Shown: piece after piece, positions 1 to 9,848 of the stretch
Position numbering within the stretch: the stretch's first letter is position 1
How the letters are laid out: each line of letters starts with the position of its first letter
Source: Streptomyces sp. NBC_00094
GTDB taxonomy: Bacteria > Actinomycetota > Actinomycetes > Streptomycetales > Streptomycetaceae
DNA length: 64,000 bases
NCBI RefSeq assembly: GCF_026343125.1
Contig: NZ_JAPEMB010000001.1
Span: forward strand, 3,167,501 to 3,231,500
Direction: 5' to 3'
Translations under genes and position numbers: made by a program
Notes under the pieces: model-generated
What the model was told of the DNA's origin: nothing
Database searches by the model: none
Seen by the model: the letters and a program-made list of their open reading frames with translations, nothing else

Positions 1-366
1 CTGTCGGCCGTGCCGGAGCGGCTGTGGCTGGAGATACGTCAGTACTTGACGCGGGCGCGTGAGCTGGACCCGTTCGTGGGTCGGCGGCTCGCGGAGCGGC
101 TGGCCGACGAGCTGGTGGCGCGGACCGGGACGCCTCCGCCGCCGGGAGTGCCTGCCGACGCGTATCTGGCGGGGGTGGTCGCGGAGCGGCAGGCTCGGGA
201 TGCGCGGCGGGCCTTCTCGTCGGTGGAGTCGGCGGCGGGGGCCGGGGCCGAGGTGTCGGCCGGAGGTGTCGCTCCGGTTGTGCCGCATGTCGTGCCGACT
301 GTGGTGCCGGCTGTGGTCGCGGAGGAGAGCCGGGGACGGGGGACCGGGTTCGCTCCGCCCGGCTGA
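1..366 (+). CDS. C-terminal fragment of an RDD family membrane protein (5' end outside window)
   Basis: The reading frame is open from base 1, so this is the last ~121 codons of a longer gene. The visible part starts LSAVPERLWLEIRQYL and is soluble and charged, with a segment rich in basic and acidic residues followed by an Ala/Val/Pro-rich tail. From memory, Streptomyces RDD-domain membrane proteins end in a similar cytoplasmic segment with a TGTPPPPGVP-like stretch and an ERQxRxARR helix. No transmembrane helix is visible because that half lies upstream. The gene converges on the 204-residue gene at 370, leaving three bases between the stop codons. The family assignment rests only on this tail, so it is moderate. 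Confidence 0.5.
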   Translation: MSAVPERLWLEIRQYLTRARELDPFVGRRLAERLADELVARTGTPPPPGVPADAYLAGVVAERQARDARRAFSSVESAAGAGAEVSAGGVAPVVPHVVPTVVPAVVAEESRGRGTGFAPPG

Positions 367-369
367 CGG

Positions 370-984
370 TCAGGGGAAGACCGAGGGCGGGGTTTCGAGG
401 TCTTCGAGTTCGATGCCGGGGGCGGACAGGACCACGTCGCCGGCGATGTGGACGGTGTGCCGTTCGCCTGTGTCCAGGGTGCTGACCTGGTACTCGTCGA
501 CCGTCAGGGGTCCGTTGTCAGTGGCGTGCGCTTCACTCTTCAGCAGGGCCCAGGACTGGTCGACCGTGAGGGGGGCGAGCACCGGATCCGTGAAGGCGAC
601 GAGCCTGAGACGGGTCTCGGGGGAATCGGGGGTGAGCCGCAGGAGTCGCGTGATCGCGACGAGGAACGCCGGGGACGTGCCGGTGAAGGCGTGGGCGCGC
701 ACATTGCCTTCGGTGGCGTGGGTTCCGGTGGGGTCGGTGCGGACCCAGGTCACGCCGTCGATGGCCGCGCCGCGGACCTGCCAGCTCGCGGCGTGGAGTT
801 CGAGGCGGATGGGGCGGCCGAGTTCGTCGACGGCCAGGTCGACGGAGCCCTGGTGGTCGCCGGAGGGCGTGACGGTCTGGGAGACGTAGCGCCAGCCGGA
901 GGGGCCGGGGGCGCAGTGGAAGTGCTCTTCACCGAGGGGGGTGTGGTCGTGCGGGTCATGGAGCGAATATCGGCCGCGGGGCAT
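370..984 (-). CDS. Conserved hypothetical protein, 204 aa, beta-rich
   Basis: ATG at 984 is preceded by GAGGA at a normal distance. The 204-residue product has no signal peptide or membrane segment. It alternates short hydrophobic strands with polar turns (WRYVSQTV, GSVDLAVDE, IRLELHAASW, HTVHIAGDVVL), which suggests an all-beta or lipocalin-like fold. I do not recognise a catalytic motif. It lies downstream of ahcY on the same strand but is separated from it by a strong terminator, so it probably has its own promoter. In related genomes a similar protein sits beside the RDD gene (recollection, not verified). Function unknown. Confidence 0.8.
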   Translation of the reverse strand: MPRGRYSLHDPHDHTPLGEEHFHCAPGPSGWRYVSQTVTPSGDHQGSVDLAVDELGRPIRLELHAASWQVRGAAIDGVTWVRTDPTGTHATEGNVRAHAFTGTSPAFLVAITRLLRLTPDSPETRLRLVAFTDPVLAPLTVDQSWALLKSEAHATDNGPLTVDEYQVSTLDTGERHTVHIAGDVVLSAPGIELEDLETPPSVFP

Positions 985-1033
985 GGGTCAGTCCTCGGGA
1001 GGGGGCGCTTCCAGGAGCGGTGGTACGAGACGG

Positions 1034-1068
1034 GGCAGGCCCCCGGCACGGGGGTGCGGGGGCCTGCC
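1034..1068 (-). terminator. Hairpin terminator of ahcY
   Basis: Perfect 12-bp inverted repeat, GGCAGGCCCCCG (1034-1045) and CGGGGGCCTGCC (1057-1068), with an 11-base loop, about 70 bases past the ahcY stop. There is no long T-run, as is usual in Streptomyces. Confidence 0.7.
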
Positions 1069-1137
1069 TGATTCCTCTACGGGTGTCCGGGGCGGTTGCG
1101 GTTGCGCGTCAGTGCGCGGGCGCCGCCGTCCGGGGCA

Positions 1138-2592
<1,455 letters not shown>

Positions 2593-2781
2593 GACTGTGC
2601 TGCTCCTCATGTGTTCGGGGTGCGAGGGTCGGTTGAGGCGCCTGGCACCACGGCAGGGCCCTGGGCACACGAATGCCCGGGTGTTCCACGGTGCCGTCGT
2701 CGGAGGCCCTCTCTCCCTCGGCCGGTCCTTCCGGACCGCCCGACCGCCATCAGCAGCGACGTCTGGCTGATCTCGAATCTA
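2593..2781 (-). promoter_or_regulatory. Candidate promoter and structured leader of ahcY
   Basis: The ahcY upstream gap is about 400 bases. On the minus strand a TAGATT hexamer (2781-2776) could be a -10 box, which would give a leader of roughly 175 bases. The leader can fold: an outer GGCACC/GGTGCC pair (2690-2695 with 2644-2649) encloses a GGGCA/TGCCC hairpin (2663-2678). The conserved core of the SAH riboswitch is not recognisable. The remainder, 2782-2999, holds only the CDF terminator. Confidence 0.3.
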
Positions 2782-2921
2782 CACCGGAGGGTGCGGCGGG
2801 CCACAGTCCGCATGGGGGGTGGTTCGGGGTCGTTCAGGGTCGTACGGGAGGGTTCAGGACGGTTCCCGGCCACTTCCCGGCCTGCGCCGGTCCGTGGTGG
2901 CCGGTTCTGGCTGGTGCGCGA

Positions 2922-2953
2922 AGGCCCCCGGGACCGGGGGGTCGCGGGGGCCT
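2922..2953 (-). terminator. Hairpin terminator of the CDF transporter gene
   Basis: Inverted repeat AGGCCCCCG (2922-2930) / CGGGGGCCT (2945-2953), about 47 bases past the stop of the cation transporter gene. Confidence 0.55.
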
Positions 2954-2999
2954 CGTGGTGGTGACGGTGGTGGGGCTCGGTGGCCTCGCCGGGGTGGGC

Positions 3000-3965
3000 T
3001 CAGTGAGCCGAACCGCCCGGCGTCTTGGCCGGGTTCTCGCCGGTCGCCGCTGCGGTCTCGCTGTAGACGTCCGGCTCCAGGTAGATCACCCGGGCGATCG
3101 GGACGGCGGCGCGGATGCGCTCCTCGGCGGCGTTGATGGCGTTCGCCACCTCGGTCGCCGTGTCGTCGTGCCGGACGGCGACCTTGGCGGCGACGAGCAG
3201 CTCCTCGGGGCCGAGGTGCAGCGTACGCATGTGGATGAGGCGCGTGACGGTGTCTCCGTCGACGACGGCCGCCTCGATCTTCCTGACCTCGTCCACGCCG
3301 GCGGACTCGCCGAGGAGGAGCGACTTGGTCTCGGCGGCGAGCACGATCGCGATCACGATGAGCAGGATGCCGATGCAGAGGGTGCCGATGCCGTCCCAGA
3401 CGCCGTCGCCGGTGCCGAGGGCGAGGCCGACGCCGGCGAGGGCCAGCACCAGACCGACGAGCGCGCCGAGGTCCTCCAGGAGGACGACGGGGAGCTCGGG
3501 GGCCTTCGACCGGCGGACGAACTCCTTCCAGGAGAGACCGCCGCGGACCTCGTTCGACTCCTTGATGGCGGTACGGAAGGAGAAGGACTCGGCGATGATC
3601 GCGAAGACGAGGACGCCGACCGGCCAGTACCAGGCCTCGATGGGGTGCGGGTCCTTGATCTTCTCGTAGCCCTCGTAGATGGCGAACATGCCACCGACGG
3701 AGAAGAGCACGATGGAGACGAGGAAGGCGTAGATGTAGCGCTCGCGGCCGTAGCCGAAGGGGTGCTGCGGGGTCGCCTCGCGCTGGGCCTTCTTGCCGCC
3801 GAGGAGCAGCAGCCCCTGGTTGCCGGAGTCGGCGAGCGAGTGGACGCTCTCCGCGAGCATCGAGGACGACCCACTGAAGAGGAACGCCACGAACTTGGCT
3901 ACGGCGATCGCGAGGTTGGCGGCGAGTGCCGCCACGATCGCCTTGGTTCCGCCTGACGCGCTCAT
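3000..3965 (-). CDS. Cation diffusion facilitator family metal transporter
   Basis: Predicted inner-membrane antiporter exporting divalent metals (Zn, Fe, Mn or Co) in exchange for protons. The 321-residue product has about five or six hydrophobic helices (IVAALAANLAIAVAKFVAF, IYAFLVSIVLFSVGGMFAIY, WPVGVLVFAII, VVLLEDLGALVGLVLALAGVG, LCIGILLIVIAIVLA) and the CDF metal-site motif HSLAD in helix 2. The C-terminal ~85 residues form the cytoplasmic ferredoxin-like domain (VRKIEAAVV...LVAAKVAV). It resembles the YdfM-like actinobacterial subgroup; the metal cannot be told from sequence. It lies 66 bases downstream of manA on the same strand and may be cotranscribed with it. Confidence 0.92.
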   Translation of the reverse strand: MSASGGTKAIVAALAANLAIAVAKFVAFLFSGSSSMLAESVHSLADSGNQGLLLLGGKKAQREATPQHPFGYGRERYIYAFLVSIVLFSVGGMFAIYEGYEKIKDPHPIEAWYWPVGVLVFAIIAESFSFRTAIKESNEVRGGLSWKEFVRRSKAPELPVVLLEDLGALVGLVLALAGVGLALGTGDGVWDGIGTLCIGILLIVIAIVLAAETKSLLLGESAGVDEVRKIEAAVVDGDTVTRLIHMRTLHLGPEELLVAAKVAVRHDDTATEVANAINAAEERIRAAVPIARVIYLEPDVYSETAAATGENPAKTPGGSAH

Positions 3966-4031
3966 GGGTGTACGTGGTCCCTTCGTCGGTGCTCCGGCTC
4001 TGCTGCCGCGGTTCGGCCGGTCATTGTCGCA

Positions 4032-5183
4032 TCAGGCCACGACGGTCGCGCGAAAGACCGTACCCGTACCGGAGAGTTCGGTGCTCTCGCCCGCCGGGAC
4101 GAAGACGGACTCACCGGGGGCGAGGGTGATCTCGCCCGCCTTCGGGCGGCCCGAGACGGCGAGCAGGATCTGCGGGGCGGGGGTGGTGACGTCGGTCGGG
4201 GCGGCGCCCTCCGCCCGTACGAAGCGGGAGAGGCGGAACTCGTCGATCGGGGTGTCGTAGACCTCCTCCCCCGACGGGGACGCCTCGGGACGCAGGACGC
4301 CGGCGTCGTTCGGTTCGAAGCGGACGACGCGCAGGAGTTCGGGGACGTCGACGTGCTTGGGGGTGAGGCCGCAGCGCAGCACGTTGTCGGAGTTGGCCAT
4401 GATCTCGACGCCCATGCCGTCGACGTAGGCGTGCGGGACGCCGGCCCCCAGGTAGAGCGCCTCCCCCGGCTGGAGGACGACGTGGTTGAGGAGCATGGCG
4501 GCGATGACGCCGGGGTCGCTCGGGTAGTGGTGGGCGAGGCTCGCGAACGGGGCGTGGGCACCGCCGAGGCGGTCGGCGGCGGCCGCGGCCTCGGCGACGG
4601 TGTGGGCCATCTCCGTGGGATCGGCGGTGAGCAGGGCCGTCAGGACCTCGCGGAGAGCGGCCTCTTCGGGGTGGGCGTGGAGCAGGTCCACGTACGGCTT
4701 GAGGGAGTCGACGCCCAGCGCGGCGATGAGGTCGGCGGACTCGGCGGGCACGCGGAAGCCGCACAGTCCCTCGAAGGGCGTGAGGGCGCAGATCAGTTCG
4801 GGCTTGTGGTTCGCGTCCTTGTAGGTGCGCTGCGGGGCGTCGATGGGGATGCCCGCCGCTTCCTCCGCGGCGAAGCCCGCGCGGGCCTGGGCCAGGTCGG
4901 GGTGGACCTGGAGGGAGAGCGGGGCGCCGGCGGCGAGCACCTTGAAGAGGAAGGGGAGGCGGGGGCCGAAGGTGGTGACGGCCCGCTCCCCCAGTTCGCG
5001 TACGGGGTCGGCGGCGATGAGCTCGTTGAGCGGGCCGCGGTCGGTGCGGGAGGGGGCGCCGGGGTGGGCGCCCATCCACAGCTCGGCCTGGGGCTCACCG
5101 GTCGGGGCGGTGCCGAGGAGCTCCGGGATGGCCGTCGTGGATCCCCAGGCGTAGGGGCGGACGGTGTTGACGAGGCGGTCCAT
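4032..5183 (-). CDS. manA: Mannose-6-phosphate isomerase, class I
   Basis: Interconverts fructose-6-P and mannose-6-P, the first step to GDP-mannose for mannosylated glycans; zinc-dependent and cytosolic. The 383-residue protein starts MDRLVNTVRPYAWGS. The cupin metal-site motifs are visible: PLSLQVHPDLAQA (Gln and His ligands), the KPELICAL segment (Glu ligand) and the ALYLGAGVPHAYVDG segment (last His). The active-site stretch continues into MGVEIMANSDNVLRCGLTPKHVD, a class I signature. ATG 5183 follows a purine-rich site. Together with the SIS gene, manB and the nucleotidyltransferase at 20868 it makes up a mannose-activation set. Confidence 0.96.
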   Translation of the reverse strand: MDRLVNTVRPYAWGSTTAIPELLGTAPTGEPQAELWMGAHPGAPSRTDRGPLNELIAADPVRELGERAVTTFGPRLPFLFKVLAAGAPLSLQVHPDLAQARAGFAAEEAAGIPIDAPQRTYKDANHKPELICALTPFEGLCGFRVPAESADLIAALGVDSLKPYVDLLHAHPEEAALREVLTALLTADPTEMAHTVAEAAAAADRLGGAHAPFASLAHHYPSDPGVIAAMLLNHVVLQPGEALYLGAGVPHAYVDGMGVEIMANSDNVLRCGLTPKHVDVPELLRVVRFEPNDAGVLRPEASPSGEEVYDTPIDEFRLSRFVRAEGAAPTDVTTPAPQILLAVSGRPKAGEITLAPGESVFVPAGESTELSGTGTVFRATVVA

Positions 5184-5205
5184 GATGCCTGCCAGCTCCT
5201 CGGGG

Positions 5206-5347
5206 TGGTGACGGATGGTGAGGGGGTCGGGTGACAGGGGATAGGTGACAGGGGGTGGGTGACGGGTGGGTTTCGGGGTGGTGACGGGGTGGGTGTCGCC
5301 GTGGTGACGAGGTGGGGGAATGGGTGGGGCGGGAGTGAGGTGGGGGT
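5206..5347. repeat. G-rich degenerate repeat between manA and the SIS gene
   Basis: About 140 bases made of imperfect GGTGACNGGGG and GGTGGG units on the plus strand, almost free of C. It occupies the whole gap between the SIS gene stop and the manA start, so it would be transcribed as a C-rich leader. Confidence 0.6.
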
Positions 5348-5355
5348 GCTGTGCG

Positions 5356-6510
5356 TCAGTGGCTGTGGTCCGGGTGGCCTGGGGTCGCCAGGGCCAGGTA
5401 GACCGCGGCGAAGTCGGTCACGGCGAGCAGTTCCGCCAGGGTCTCCAGGTCGCCGCCCTCCTCCGGTTCCAGTTCGCTGATCGCCGTCTCGTGGCTGAGC
5501 GCCAGTTCGCGGGCGGCCGGAGCAGCCGTCAGGCCTCCGGCCGGGCGGTCGCGCAACAGGACCACCCTGGCGCGCAGCGCCTGCTGCTCCTCCACCCGGT
5601 CCCGGAAGAAGTCGTCCGGGTCGGCCCCGGCCGCGAAATCGCCGGCGAGCAGCACTCCGTGCGCGGGCAGTGCCTCCGGGAGTTCCGCGGCGAGGGCCGG
5701 CAGGCCGGCGAGTTCCGCCAGGACCGTGGCGAAGCGGCGCCCCGCCGCGCCCGCCGCGTTGCCCTCGGTCCAGATCAGCGGGAGCGAGTCGGCGAGTTCG
5801 GCGGCGAGCGTCTTCGCCGGGTTGCTGTACGTGGCGATGGCCGGGCCGCAGCGCTCCGCCGTCCGGTCGAGGCGGTCGGCGACCTTCTCCAGGGCCTCCG
5901 GCGGCGCGTCGATCAGGCCGACCCGGTCGAGGAGGGCAAGGAGCGGGGTGAACAGGGCCCACAGTTCGCCGGGGCTCGCCGCGAGGCTCTCCGCGTACTC
6001 GTCGGGCGACTCGTTCGGGGCGGTGGCCAGCGGGACGAACAGTCCGTGCGAGCCGCCCACCGCCTCGGCGAGCGGGGAGGCCTTGGGGGCGACGGCCACG
6101 ACCGTGATGCCGCGGCGGTACGCCTGCTCGGCGAGGAGCGCGAGGCCGGGTTCCGAGCCGTCGGTGGTGGGCAGCAGGAGCAGGTCCACCGAGCCGGCCC
6201 AGCCGGGCAGGGCCCAGCGCAGGGCGCCCGCGGCGGGGGCGACGCCGGTCGCCTGGAGCCGTACGACGGGGGCGGCGGCGCCTGCGAGGGCGCCGATCAG
6301 GTCCGCGACGCCGACCGCGGCGGTGCCGGGGCCGGCGACGAGGACGGCGCGGGGGCGGCCCTCCGGGTGGAGGTCCGCGATGCCGGCCTCGCTGGCGTGG
6401 CGTGCGGCGGTCCGTACCCGGGCGCCGGCTTCGGCGGCGCCGCGGAGGAGGCCGCGGCGGTCGGCCAGGGCGAGGGCGTCCGGTGCGTCGAGGAGGGTCT
6501 CGTCGAGCAT
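5356..6510 (-). CDS. SIS domain protein, phosphoglucose/phosphomannose isomerase-like
   Basis: Predicted cytosolic sugar-phosphate isomerase-like protein with two SIS folds. ATG 6510 (MLDETLLDAPDALALADRRG) follows GGGAGG at good spacing; the open frame upstream to 7563 is Arg/Pro-rich and not coding. In the 384-residue product, residues ~55-180 form the first SIS domain (AVLVAGPGTAAVGVADLIGAL, VDLLLLPTTDGSEPG) and ~215-330 the second (ATYSNPAKTLAAELADSLPLIWTEGN). The usual SIS serine-rich signature is altered (TDGSEPG), so catalysis is uncertain. Position between manA and manB suggests a role in mannose or glucose phosphate metabolism. Confidence 0.85.
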   Translation of the reverse strand: MLDETLLDAPDALALADRRGLLRGAAEAGARVRTAARHASEAGIADLHPEGRPRAVLVAGPGTAAVGVADLIGALAGAAAPVVRLQATGVAPAAGALRWALPGWAGSVDLLLLPTTDGSEPGLALLAEQAYRRGITVVAVAPKASPLAEAVGGSHGLFVPLATAPNESPDEYAESLAASPGELWALFTPLLALLDRVGLIDAPPEALEKVADRLDRTAERCGPAIATYSNPAKTLAAELADSLPLIWTEGNAAGAAGRRFATVLAELAGLPALAAELPEALPAHGVLLAGDFAAGADPDDFFRDRVEEQQALRARVVLLRDRPAGGLTAAPAARELALSHETAISELEPEEGGDLETLAELLAVTDFAAVYLALATPGHPDHSH

Positions 6511-7361
6511 GTGGCGGTGCCTCCCGGGTGGGTGCGGGGTGGGGTGGTCGGAGGGTGCGGGGTGGTGCGGCGGGGGGTGCGCTCTGCCTGCGGCAGGGCG
6601 TTTTCCGTTCCCGCCCGCACCAACCGCTCGGGTGGGGAGAGGGATGTGCGGGTGCTCCGGTGGGTGCTGCACGCCGTTGACGGCGGGCCCTCCCGGGGAG
6701 GAACGGCGCGGGTCGTTGCGGGCGTGCCTCCGTCGGGGCGCTCGTCGGCTGCGGATCGTCCGTGTGACGAACGGGTCGGCCCCCTGCCGTGGGCGGAGGG
6801 GGTCGGGGGTGTGAGGTCGGGGGCGTCCAGCGGGCGTCCAGCCGACGCGATGGGGTGCCTCGCGACGCCAGGCGTCACCGCGCTGTGCGCCAGGCCGCCG
6901 CTCGGGGCCTCGGAGCGGGTCGGAGCGTGACGTACGACAGCCGGCACCGCGAGGTGGGCCGCGCTCGGCGGCGGCGTCGTGGGGAGATCCGCGCGGGGCG
7001 GCGCCGCGCAGCGGTTCCTGGCGGGCGGCGCCGTGGGACGGCTGCCTCTGCCGGGGGCGGCGACCGCCGCACGGTGAACCCCGGCGCGCGACTCCGCGAG
7101 GTGACCTGCGGTCGGCGGCACGGCGAGGCGGGCCGCGGTGAGCGGCCTGCCGACGGGGGTCGTGGCGGGCAGCGCCGTCGTGTGGTTCGCGGCCGGCAGG
7201 ACCGTGCCGTGGCTCGCGCCCGTGGGCGCCACGCCGTCGCTCACACCCGCGGCCGGTCCGTGGTGCGCCTCCGCCGGTGCCGTGCCGTGGTGTGCGGTAC
7301 GGGGCGGCGTGGCGTTCGGGTCCAGCGGCGGGTGGGGGCTCGGGTTGGGGGGCACCGGGGG
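6511..7361. other. Long gap with low-complexity sequence; no convincing gene
   Basis: An 850-base gap inside an otherwise tight block. The minus-strand frame beginning at GTG 7355, seven bases after the Trm112 gene stop, has G/C-rich third positions and would encode an Ala/Pro/Thr/His-rich chain (HHGTAPAEAHHG, ASHGTVLPAANHTTALP). It has no start site, no recognisable domain, and runs on into the SIS gene in another frame. Two diverged copies of a GGCACSGCGAGGYGGGCCGCG motif occur near 6943 and 7117. It could be a decayed gene or a non-coding low-complexity spacer. Confidence 0.4.
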
Positions 7362-7544
7362 TCAGGCCGGGCGGCGGGCCTCGTCGGTGAGGAGGACCGG
7401 GATGCCGTCGCGGACGGGGTAGGCGAGGCCGCAGTCGGTGCCCGTGCAGACCAGTTCGGGGGTCTCGTCCGCCGTGCGGTCGTTCAGCGGAGCGTGGCAC
7501 GCGGGGCAGGCCAGGATCTCCAGGAGGCCGGCTTCGAGCGGCAT
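7362..7544 (-). CDS. Trm112-like zinc-binding protein
   Basis: Small 60-residue protein beginning MPLEAGLLEILACPACHAPL. Two cysteine pairs (C13/C16 and C33/C38) form a zinc-ribbon-like knuckle, and the PVRDGIPVLL stretch near the end is typical of the Trm112/UPF0434 family. Eukaryotic and archaeal Trm112 activates SAM-dependent methyltransferases; the bacterial role is less clear. It is full length. ATG 7544 has AAGGGA upstream. It sits between manB and the SIS gene on the same strand. Confidence 0.92.
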   Translation of the reverse strand: MPLEAGLLEILACPACHAPLNDRTADETPELVCTGTDCGLAYPVRDGIPVLLTDEARRPA

Positions 7545-7662
7545 GGGGTGTCCCTTCGAACAAACGGTGGTGGTGCTGCCCTTCGGGCCAGGTCAGCCTA
7601 CCGCCGGGGGACGGAGGACGCGGCTCGGCGGCCGGTCCTTCCGTACCCCCGGCGGGGTGGTG

Positions 7663-9030
7663 TCAGCCGGTCGCGCGGACCAGGTCGAGGACCTCGTCGC
7701 GGATCTTGGCCATGGTGGCCTCGTCGCGGGCCTCGACGTTGAGGCGGAGCAGCGGCTCGGTGTTCGAGGCGCGGAGGTTGAACCACCAGTCGGTGCTGGT
7801 GACGGTGAGGCCGTCCAGGGTGTCGAGGGTGGTGTCGTCCTGGTCGGCGTACACCGCCCTGACCTTCGCCGTGCTGGCCGTCTGGTCGGCGACCGTGGAG
7901 TTGATCTCGCCCGAGGAGGCGTAGCGGTCGTAGGCGGAGACGAGGCCGGAGAGGGGTCCCTCCTGGCCGCCGAGGGCCGCCAGGACGTGGAGCGCGGCGA
8001 GCATGCCCGTGTCCGCGTTCCAGAAGTCCTTGAAGTAGTAGTGCGCCGAGTGCTCGCCGCCGAAGATGGCGCCGGTCTTGGCCATCTCCTCCTTGATGAA
8101 GGAGTGGCCGACGCGGGTACGGACGGGGGCGCCGCCGTTCTCGCGGACGACCTCCGGCACGGACCAGGAGGTGATCAGGTTGTGGATGATCGTTCCGCCG
8201 GGGTTCTTCGCCAGTTCGCGGGCGGCGACGAGGGCCGTGATCGCGGAGGGGGAGACCGGCTCGCCGCGCTCGTCGACGACGAAGCAGCGGTCGGCGTCGC
8301 CGTCGAAGGCGAGGCCGAGGTCGGCGCCCTCGGCGAGGACCCGGGCCTGGAGGTCGACGATGTTCTTCGGGTCGAGCGGGTTGGCCTCGTGGTTCGGGAA
8401 CGTGCCGTCGAGCTCGAAGTACATGGGGACGGTGTCGAGCGGCAGGCCGTCGAAGACCGTGGGGACCGTGTGGCCGCCCATGCCGTTGCCCGCGTCCACG
8501 ACGACCTTCAGCGAGCGGATGCCCGAGAGGTCGACCAGGCCCTTGAGGTGGGCCGCGTAGTCGTCGAGGGTCTCGCGCTCGGTGACGGTGCCGGGGGTGG
8601 CCGCCGCTTCGGGGGCGCCCTGTTCCGACCACTGCTCGACGAGCGTGCGGATGTCCGCGAGACCGGTGTCCTGGCCGACCGGGGCGGCGCCCGCGCGGCA
8701 CATCTTGATGCCGTTGTACTGGGCCGGGTTGTGGGACGCGGTGAACATCGCGCCCGGCAGGCCGAAGCTGCCCGAGGCGAAGTACAGCTGGTCCGTGGAG
8801 CAGAGCCCGATGAGGGTGACGTCGGCCCCGAGGCGGGCGGCGCCACGCGCGAAGGCGGCCGAGAGGCCGGGCGACGAGGGCCGCATGTCGTGGCCCACGA
8901 CGATCGCGTCCGCGTCCGTCACCCGTACGAAGGCGGCGCCGAAGAGCTCGGCGAGCTCCTCGTCCCACTGGTCCGGTACCACTCCGCGGACGTCGTACGC
9001 CTTCACGATCTGCGACAGATCGGCAGTCAC
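7663..9030 (-). CDS. manB: Phosphomannomutase/phosphoglucomutase
   Basis: Converts mannose-6-P to mannose-1-P (and probably glucose-6-P to glucose-1-P), the step between ManA and GDP-mannose formation. The 455-residue product has the four-domain alpha-D-phosphohexomutase layout: the phosphoserine loop TASHNP with catalytic Ser99, the metal loop DGDADR, the sugar-binding loop GGEHSAHYYFKD (GEHSAH, the PMM/PGM type), and the C-terminal phosphate-binding loop RASNTEP. GTG 9030 is preceded by GGAGG. Cytosolic and Mg-dependent. Confidence 0.96.
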   Translation of the reverse strand: MTADLSQIVKAYDVRGVVPDQWDEELAELFGAAFVRVTDADAIVVGHDMRPSSPGLSAAFARGAARLGADVTLIGLCSTDQLYFASGSFGLPGAMFTASHNPAQYNGIKMCRAGAAPVGQDTGLADIRTLVEQWSEQGAPEAAATPGTVTERETLDDYAAHLKGLVDLSGIRSLKVVVDAGNGMGGHTVPTVFDGLPLDTVPMYFELDGTFPNHEANPLDPKNIVDLQARVLAEGADLGLAFDGDADRCFVVDERGEPVSPSAITALVAARELAKNPGGTIIHNLITSWSVPEVVRENGGAPVRTRVGHSFIKEEMAKTGAIFGGEHSAHYYFKDFWNADTGMLAALHVLAALGGQEGPLSGLVSAYDRYASSGEINSTVADQTASTAKVRAVYADQDDTTLDTLDGLTVTSTDWWFNLRASNTEPLLRLNVEARDEATMAKIRDEVLDLVRATG

Positions 9031-9131
9031 GGATCACCCTCCTGAGTTTCGGCACGCGTGTGCGGCGCGTGTAGGAACGCCAAAACTACCCGGAGCGGGT
9101 GGGGGCTACGCGGACGGTGGCCGCTTTCGCG

Positions 9132-9509
9132 TCAGTTGTCGGGGGAACGGAGCACCCTGAGGTGCCCGCGGCGCCCGACCTCCATGGGGTCGCCGCCGCG
9201 GCCTCCGCCGCCCTTGCCGCCGGCAGCGCGTTCCTGGGGGCGGGCCGCCTCCCGTACCGCGTTGGCCAGCGCTTCGAGGTCGTCGCCGCTGGGGCGGGCC
9301 GGTGCGGAACCGTCGGTGAGCCGCACGACCTCCCAGCCGCGCGGCGCGGTGAGGCGTTCACTGTGCTGGGCGCACAGGTCGTAACAGTGGGGCTCGGCAT
9401 AAGTGGCGAGCGGGCCGAGGACCGCAGTCGAGTCGGCATAGACGTACGTCAGTGTCGCGACGGCAGGGCGGCCGCACGCGGTGCGCGAACAGCGACGTAC
9501 AGGGCTCAC
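9132..9509 (-). CDS. DUF3499 family protein
   Basis: Actinobacterial protein of 125 residues starting VSPVRRCSRTACGRPA. Paired cysteines (CSRTAC near the N-terminus, CYDLCAQH in the middle) suggest a small metal-binding fold; the C-terminus is a charged Gly-rich tail. No biochemical role is known to me. The start GTG 9509 is placed where similarity to the family begins; the upstream codons are Pro/Arg-rich. A TACCGT hexamer 8 bases before the GTG and the lack of a ribosome site suggest a leaderless mRNA. Confidence 0.88.
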   Translation of the reverse strand: MSPVRRCSRTACGRPAVATLTYVYADSTAVLGPLATYAEPHCYDLCAQHSERLTAPRGWEVVRLTDGSAPARPSGDDLEALANAVREAARPQERAAGGKGGGGRGGDPMEVGRRGHLRVLRSPDN

Positions 9510-9845
9510 GACGTTGGACGGTACCGCACTCTTGACCGGGCCGCGACGACTCTCCCTCAGGTCACTCCCCCGTGTCGCGCTGTGACCTCCGCCACCCCCC
9601 GGCGTCCGGTGGCGGCGCTGACCTGGGCGGGAGGGGACATGGGGCGACGGGGGCGGGGGGCGATTCGGACAGTCGGGGATACACATCCGGTCAACCACGG
9701 CCGGATGGCCGATCGTGACACGTCGTCGAACCGGGCGCGCCGTCGGCTGGAACGCTCAGGTTTCGACACATGGGGTGGGGGCACCGGTGGGGGTGGCGAG
9801 GATCCGCCACGGTGCGGAATCACCGATGAGGGTTACGCTGCGTCA
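9510..9845. promoter_or_regulatory. Divergent promoter region between DUF3499 and metallopeptidase-like genes
   Basis: 336 bases without a gene. It contains candidate -10 hexamers abutting both start codons (TACCGT on the minus strand, TACGCT at 9840-9845 on the plus strand) and an inverted repeat CATCCGG (9684-9690) / CCGGATG (9701-9707) with a 10-base loop that may be an operator or hairpin. I see nothing else. Confidence 0.4.
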
Positions 9846-9848
9846 GTG

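Noticed and set aside
2593..2781. SAH riboswitch upstream of ahcY
   Set aside because: The conserved core sequence and pseudoknot arrangement of that riboswitch were not recognisable; only generic GC-rich stems are seen.
6511..7563. N-terminal extension of the SIS gene (open in frame to 7563)
   Set aside because: The extension is Arg/Pro-rich with no family similarity, overlaps the Trm112 gene, and ATG 6510 has a proper ribosome site.
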